In this document: positions 59,677 through 64,000 of the stretch, one piece after another
How positions within the stretch are numbered: position 1 is the stretch's first letter
Layout of the letters: each line of letters begins with the position of its first letter
From: Corticicoccus populi
Lineage (GTDB): Bacteria; Bacillota; Bacilli; Staphylococcales; Salinicoccaceae
Direction: 5' to 3'
Length of the DNA stretch: 64,000 bases
Assembly: GCF_042686195.1 (NCBI RefSeq)
Contig: NZ_JBHUOQ010000001.1
Location: forward strand, 1,054,001 to 1,118,000
The notes under the pieces: generated by a model
Seen by the model: only the letters and a program-made list of their open reading frames with translations
Database searches by the model: none
What the model was told of the DNA's origin: nothing
Translations under genes and position numbers: made by a program

Positions 59677-60681
59677 ATGAATAACTATTTGTTAGAAGTA
59701 AAAAATCTTGAAGTTCAATTCAAATCAGGATCTATAGTGACGAAGGCAGTCAATGATGTCAGTTTCTCACTCGGTTCTAATGAAAATATAGGTATTGTCG
59801 GTGAATCCGGATCTGGTAAGAGTGTCACTGCAACTTCCATACTGAAATTAATTCCAAGTCCTCCCGGAAACATCTCAAAGGGTGAGATTTTATATCAGGG
59901 TGAAAACATTGTTAAGAAAAATGAAAGAGAAATGAGAAAAATACGCGGAAATGAAATATCCATGATTTTTCAGGATGCTTCTACAAGCTTGAATCCCGTA
60001 TTCACTGTAGGCAACCAGCTGATAGAAGCCATTGTTACACACCAAAAGTTAGGTAAAAAAGCAACAAAACAAAAAGCAATTGAGATGCTTTCACTTGTTG
60101 GGATACCTGCTCCTGAAAAAAGGCTCGGAATGTACCCTCACGAGTTTTCCGGGGGGATGAAACAACGTGTAATGATTGCAATCGCCCTTTCATCAAATCC
60201 TAAATTGCTAATTGCTGATGAACCGACAACTGCACTTGATGTTACTGTACAGGCTCAAATGCTTGACCTTATGAAGTCTCTTCAAAATGAAATAGGGATG
60301 TCTATTATTATGATTACTCACGATTTAGGCGTTGTATGGGAAACATGCCAGAAGATGATTGTAATGTATGCAGGGAAAGTAATGGAATCCGGTGATGTAA
60401 AAGATATCTATAATAATCCGCTTCATCCGTATACATGGGGACTTCTTGATTCACAAATTACAAGTGAACAGGATAATGACAAGCCGCTGTCAACAATTCC
60501 GGGAAGCCCGCCTGATTTAAGTTTCGAATTAAAAGGATGTCCATTTGCAAAACGCTGCCCTTATGCAGCCGATAAATGTTTTGAAGAGATGCCGTCACTT
60601 GAAGCAGCAGACGGTTCTCATAAAGTCGCATGCCATTTTCAAGCGCCGAAACCACAGCTGATAAGAAAAAATAAGGAGTGA
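59677..60681 (+). CDS. ABC transporter ATP-binding protein, DppD/OppD type
   Basis: 334 residues from ATG 59677 (AGGTGA seven bases upstream; the GTG at 59668 is part of the ribosome site). Walker A GESGSGKSVT, signature FSGGMKQRVMIA, Walker B LLIADEPTTALD, and the C-terminal oligopeptide-transporter extension with its Cys cluster (GCPFAKRCPYAADKC) that may bind a 4Fe-4S cluster. It overlaps the next gene's region without a gap. Confidence 0.94.
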   Translation: MNNYLLEVKNLEVQFKSGSIVTKAVNDVSFSLGSNENIGIVGESGSGKSVTATSILKLIPSPPGNISKGEILYQGENIVKKNEREMRKIRGNEISMIFQDASTSLNPVFTVGNQLIEAIVTHQKLGKKATKQKAIEMLSLVGIPAPEKRLGMYPHEFSGGMKQRVMIAIALSSNPKLLIADEPTTALDVTVQAQMLDLMKSLQNEIGMSIIMITHDLGVVWETCQKMIVMYAGKVMESGDVKDIYNNPLHPYTWGLLDSQITSEQDNDKPLSTIPGSPPDLSFELKGCPFAKRCPYAADKCFEEMPSLEAADGSHKVACHFQAPKPQLIRKNKE

Positions 60682-60686
60682 GTACT

Positions 60687-61679
60687 ATGACCCAGACGAT
60701 TTTAGAAGTCAATTCTTTGAAGAAACACTTTGACATTCCAAATAAAATCCCGCTTTTTCCAAGCAATCAAAGTGTTAAAGCTGTTGATGGTATCTCCTTC
60801 GATGTATATAAAGGTGAAACTTTAGGTATAGTCGGTGAATCTGGATGCGGTAAATCAACAGTTGCACGCATGATCAGTCAAATTATATCCCCTTCTGATG
60901 GTGATATAAAATTCAATAAACAAAATATCGTTGAACTGCACCGTAATGAATTAAAACAATTAAGAAAATCTATTCAGATGGTTTTTCAGGATCCATATTC
61001 TACATTGAATCCCAGAAAGAAAATTGGAGAACTGATAGAAGAACCTCTCGTTGTTCATAAAATCGGCACTAAAAAAGAACGTAAGGAGAAAGTGGAAGAG
61101 TTACTTGAAACTGTCGGTATTAATAAACGCTTTTATGATCGGTATCCTCATGAATTTTCCGGCGGTCAGAGACAAAGAATTAATATAGCACGAGCACTTG
61201 CACTGAACCCCGACATCATTGTATGTGATGAACCGGTGTCTGCTCTGGATGTTTCTATTCAGGCCCAAGTATTAAATTTACTTCGAAGTCTTCAACAGGA
61301 ATTTAATTTAACATATATTTTTATATCACATGATTTAAATGTTGTCAGATATATTTGTGACAGAATTGCTGTGATGTACTTAGGTAAAATTGTAGAAATC
61401 GGCACTTATGAAGAAATATATGAAACACCTAAACATCCCTATACAAAAGCATTATTAGCTTCAATTCCAAAAGAAAGTCCTTTTGATGATATTGACAGGA
61501 TTCCTTTGAAAGGAAATATACCCAGCCCAATTAATCCACCTTCCGGCTGCTCATTCCATGAAAGGTGTCCTTTCGCTATAGAACAATGTACTAAAGATAT
61601 ACCTGAATTGCTGTCTAACGAAGGAAACAACCATTTGGCTGCCTGCCATGTGGTCAATAATAAGGAGGAAAATAAATGA
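60687..61679 (+). CDS. ABC transporter ATP-binding protein, DppF/OppF type
   Basis: 330 residues from ATG 60687 (AAGGAG eight bases upstream; a GTG at 60678 lies within the ribosome site). Walker A GESGCGKST, signature FSGGQRQRINIA, Walker B IVCDEPVSALD, H-loop ISHDLNVV, and the C-terminal Cys cluster GCSFHERCPFAIEQC. Second ATPase of the transporter; overlaps the next gene by ATGA. Confidence 0.94.
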   Translation: MTQTILEVNSLKKHFDIPNKIPLFPSNQSVKAVDGISFDVYKGETLGIVGESGCGKSTVARMISQIISPSDGDIKFNKQNIVELHRNELKQLRKSIQMVFQDPYSTLNPRKKIGELIEEPLVVHKIGTKKERKEKVEELLETVGINKRFYDRYPHEFSGGQRQRINIARALALNPDIIVCDEPVSALDVSIQAQVLNLLRSLQQEFNLTYIFISHDLNVVRYICDRIAVMYLGKIVEIGTYEEIYETPKHPYTKALLASIPKESPFDDIDRIPLKGNIPSPINPPSGCSFHERCPFAIEQCTKDIPELLSNEGNNHLAACHVVNNKEENK

Positions 61680-62626
61680 CTTTAAAACACGTAATGAACC
61701 TTTTTGACATAATGGATGATATTAATGTAGATGGTGAAAGTGTAAAAAAATATTTGCAAAAATTTAATGATAAGATAGATGTTCACGTTTCCAAAATTAC
61801 GGATGAAGAAGGCAGTACAGACTTTGTGAAAGTAATTGTCCCCGGCAGTTCAGGGAGGCTGTCCGGCGGCAATGCCCCAACATTAGGTATAGTCGGCAGA
61901 CTCGGTGGTATCGGCGCCAGACCAGAAATGGCAGGTTTTGTTTCTGATGGAGACGGAGCACTGGCAGTAATGTCCGCTGCTGCGAAGCTTCTTGATATGC
62001 AGAATAAAGGGGACACGCTTACAGGAGATGTCATCCTTACGACACATATCTGTCCTAAAGCACCTACTCAACCTCATGACCCTGTTCCATTTATGGGCTC
62101 TCCCGTTTCCATCGAAACAATGAATAAATATGAAGTGACTGATGAAATGGAAGCAATTCTGTCTATCGACACAACTAAAGGAAACAGGATTATTAATCAT
62201 AGAGGATTTGCAATTACACCTACTGTAAAAGAAGGCTATATTTTAAAAGTTAGTGATGACTTACTGGATATTTATGAAAGGGCTACCGGAATACTTCCGA
62301 AAACAATGCCGATAACAACACAGGACATTACTCCATACGGTAATGACATTTTTCATATCAATAGTATACTACAGCCTGCAGTAGCAAGTAACAGCCCGGT
62401 TGTTGGTGTGGCGCTCACAACAGAAACTGCAGTGGCAGGATGCGGGACTGGAGCCAGTCATATGACGGATATTGAATCTGCCGGAAGATTTGCCATTGAG
62501 GTAGCTAAAGAATACGGACAGAAAAAATGTTCTTTTTACAATGAACAGGAATTCAAACTTATAACAAAATTATACGGCAGCATGTCACATTTACAGGCTG
62601 CAACTCAAAAAGAAGGGGCACAATAA
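61676..62626 (+). CDS. DUF1177-family protein
   Basis: 316 residues. The family has no established function. Visible features: glycine-rich GRLGGIGARPEMAGFVSDGDG, THICPKAPTQPHDPVPFMGSP, LSIDTTKGN and a C-terminal GCGTGASHM segment. The His/Asp-rich loops suggest a metal-dependent hydrolase, perhaps of aminopeptidase type. Its position between a peptide transporter and an M20 peptidase, together with an AroM-like gene on the other arm, links it to breakdown of the imported compound. AAGGAGG lies seven bases before the ATG. Confidence 0.88.
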   Translation: MTLKHVMNLFDIMDDINVDGESVKKYLQKFNDKIDVHVSKITDEEGSTDFVKVIVPGSSGRLSGGNAPTLGIVGRLGGIGARPEMAGFVSDGDGALAVMSAAAKLLDMQNKGDTLTGDVILTTHICPKAPTQPHDPVPFMGSPVSIETMNKYEVTDEMEAILSIDTTKGNRIINHRGFAITPTVKEGYILKVSDDLLDIYERATGILPKTMPITTQDITPYGNDIFHINSILQPAVASNSPVVGVALTTETAVAGCGTGASHMTDIESAGRFAIEVAKEYGQKKCSFYNEQEFKLITKLYGSMSHLQAATQKEGAQ

Positions 62627-63901
62627 ATGAATATCAATAAATTAAAAGATGAACTATTCCAATATGTTGATGACCATTCAGAAGATTTAATTGAATTATG
62701 CAGCAGACTGATACAATTCCCAAGTGAAAATCCTCCCGGTGACACAACAGATATAACGAATTTTATCGAAGATTACTTAACAGAATCCGGTCTTAATATT
62801 GAACGGTACGAATCAAATGATAAGATGTTCAACTTAGTAGCAACTACTGGTGAAAAATCAATGGAATATAATAATCTGATTTTCTGTGGTCATTCTGATG
62901 TTGTACCTGCTGGTGACAAAAGTAAATGGTCTTTTGATCCATTTTCTGGGGAAGTTAAAGACGGCTGGCTTCTTGGCCGCGGTGCAAGTGATATGAAGGC
63001 AGGTCTTGGGGGATTAATTTTCGCAACTGCGTTATTAAGCAGAAAGAACATCGAGCTACCAGGATGCCTGACCCTGGCCATTGTTCCCGACGAAGAGACC
63101 GGCGGCGAGTTTGGTGTCCCATGGATTCTTGAAAAGGATTTAATTGCCGGTGACGGCTGCTTAATTGCTGAGCCTTCCTCACCTCAAAATCCGACAATCG
63201 GTCAAAAAGGATCTTATTGGTTCAAACTCACTACCTACGGTACACCAGGCCATGGCAGCCTTTCCCCACTAGCCGGCGGTAATGCGATTGTGGATTTGAT
63301 TGCAGCTGTTCAGGAAATACGAAAATTATGGGATATTGATATTACAATTCCCAATGAAATAAGACCTTTATTGAAAGAGTCAAAAAGATATATGCAGGAA
63401 GTTGAAAAGGAGAGAGAAGAATTTTATCCAGTTCTTGAACATATTACTGTAAATATTGGTAAAATTGAAGGAGGGACAAAATCAAATGTCATTCCGGAAA
63501 AATGTACTGTCGAAATTGACTGTAGACTGCCTTTTGGAATCACCCAGGATGAAGTGACTGAAAAAATTTCAGAATTACTTGCCCCGTTGAATATAGATTA
63601 CGAAATCGAACGATTTGGTTTTAAAAGTAATGCGAACTACACTCCTGCAGACGATCCTGTTTGTAAGAGTATTACCGATAATATTGAAGTTGTAAGCGGA
63701 AAAGAAGCTTATGGTGTAATGCAGTGGGCAAGCAGTGATGCAAGACATTTCCGCGACTATAATATTCCAGTTTTACAATACGGACCTGCTCACCTCTCTA
63801 CTATACATGGATATGATGAAAGGGTCCGAACGGAGCAGATTATTACATGCTGTAAAGTTTATCTTGGGGCAGCAATTGATTATCTCTATACTACTAAATA
63901 G
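62627..63901 (+). CDS. M20-family metallopeptidase (ArgE/DapE/ACY1-like)
   Basis: 424 residues. Two-zinc aminoacylase fold: His in FCGHSDVVPAGD, the catalytic Asp two residues later, the bridging Asp in GASDMKAG, the Glu pair in PDEETGGE, and the dimerisation domain with the KGSYWFKLTTYGTPGHGS segment. Such enzymes hydrolyse N-acyl amino acids or dipeptides. ATG directly follows the stop of the DUF1177 gene. It is probably the enzyme that releases the amino acid from the imported substrate. Confidence 0.93.
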   Translation: MNINKLKDELFQYVDDHSEDLIELCSRLIQFPSENPPGDTTDITNFIEDYLTESGLNIERYESNDKMFNLVATTGEKSMEYNNLIFCGHSDVVPAGDKSKWSFDPFSGEVKDGWLLGRGASDMKAGLGGLIFATALLSRKNIELPGCLTLAIVPDEETGGEFGVPWILEKDLIAGDGCLIAEPSSPQNPTIGQKGSYWFKLTTYGTPGHGSLSPLAGGNAIVDLIAAVQEIRKLWDIDITIPNEIRPLLKESKRYMQEVEKEREEFYPVLEHITVNIGKIEGGTKSNVIPEKCTVEIDCRLPFGITQDEVTEKISELLAPLNIDYEIERFGFKSNANYTPADDPVCKSITDNIEVVSGKEAYGVMQWASSDARHFRDYNIPVLQYGPAHLSTIHGYDERVRTEQIITCCKVYLGAAIDYLYTTK

Positions 63902-63918
63902 ATTTGAGGCGATGCGAA

Positions 63919-64000
63919 TTGTTAAAAACGCTAGATCTTTCATTAAAAGTACTTGAACTCTTTAAAGAAAGAAATGAATGGTCACTTAAAGAACTTTCTG
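63919..64000 (+). CDS. IclR-family regulator (N-terminal fragment, cut by window edge)
   Basis: TTG at 63919 with TGAGGCG seven bases upstream opens 27 codons reading LKTLDLSLKVLELFKERNEW followed by SLKELS, the start of the winged HTH of IclR-type regulators (TLDLSLKVLELF is the first helix). It lies 17 bp after the peptidase gene, so it belongs to the operon. It is the best candidate for the protein that binds the paired palindromes at 57609-57787. Confidence 0.8.
   Translation, partial: MLKTLDLSLKVLELFKERNEWSLKELS

Overview
The window reads as a low-GC Gram-positive chromosome, most likely from the Staphylococcaceae outside Staphylococcus itself (for example a Jeotgalicoccus/Salinicoccus-like coccus). 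This is an inference from gene types: a CapA/B/C/D-type capsule operon, a LysM-CHAP wall hydrolase behind a WalR-like box, many lipoproteins with a canonical lipobox, strong AGGAGG ribosome sites and frequent GTG/TTG starts. There is no rRNA, tRNA, CRISPR array, prophage or intact insertion sequence to fix the taxon.

Layout. 1-2.1 kb: the tail of a surface protein, a frameshifted APH-type kinase and a PfpI/DJ-1 protein. 2.2-8.3 kb: a lipoprotein and three transporters (APC, SLC13, SLC13 with RCK_C domains), the last with a cre site inside its promoter. 8.4-25.5 kb: a long leftward capsule operon that runs from CapA/B/C regulators through a PglF/CapD dehydratase, flippase, polymerase, CapI, CapK-like and CapL enzymes, a GT4, a PglC-like priming transferase, a formyltransferase, an aminotransferase and a FemAB/GNAT-like protein. 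A second CpsB phosphatase at its end has its own promoter, and an O-antigen ligase-like gene lies just upstream of the operon. 25.8-32.4 kb: the LysM-CHAP hydrolase with about 20 Ala/Glu repeats, lipoproteins, an EamA/AraC divergent pair, an aldo-keto reductase and a 37-residue membrane protein. 32.4-37.3 kb: a three-gene WxL surface complex (WxL protein, DUF916/DUF3324 partner, large WxL adhesin) with a cre-like site upstream. 37.6-38.3 kb: a decayed AAA-ATPase gene.

38.4-44.6 kb: an APC permease-creatininase-SDR operon facing an amidohydrolase/sodium-solute symporter pair. 44.9-48.1 kb: an SNF2/SWIM helicase. 48.5-55.1 kb: an operon of a PRD regulator, an ascorbate-type PTS (IIA, IIB, IIC), a phosphotriesterase-family lactonase candidate, a second creatininase-family hydrolase and a SIS protein; this looks like an undescribed catabolic route for a lactone or cyclic sugar.

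55.3-64 kb: a peptide-type ABC transporter divergon (AroM-like gene and binding protein leftward; two permeases, two ATPases, DUF1177, M20 peptidase and the start of an IclR-type regulator rightward). Its divergent promoter holds four copies of a TTCA-N5-TGAA palindrome, arranged as two pairs each spaced exactly 20 bp. I infer that this is the operator set of the IclR regulator. The most interesting candidates for new biology are this regulon, the PTS/lactonase/creatininase/SIS operon, the WxL locus in this taxonomic setting, and the formamido-sugar branch of the capsule operon.
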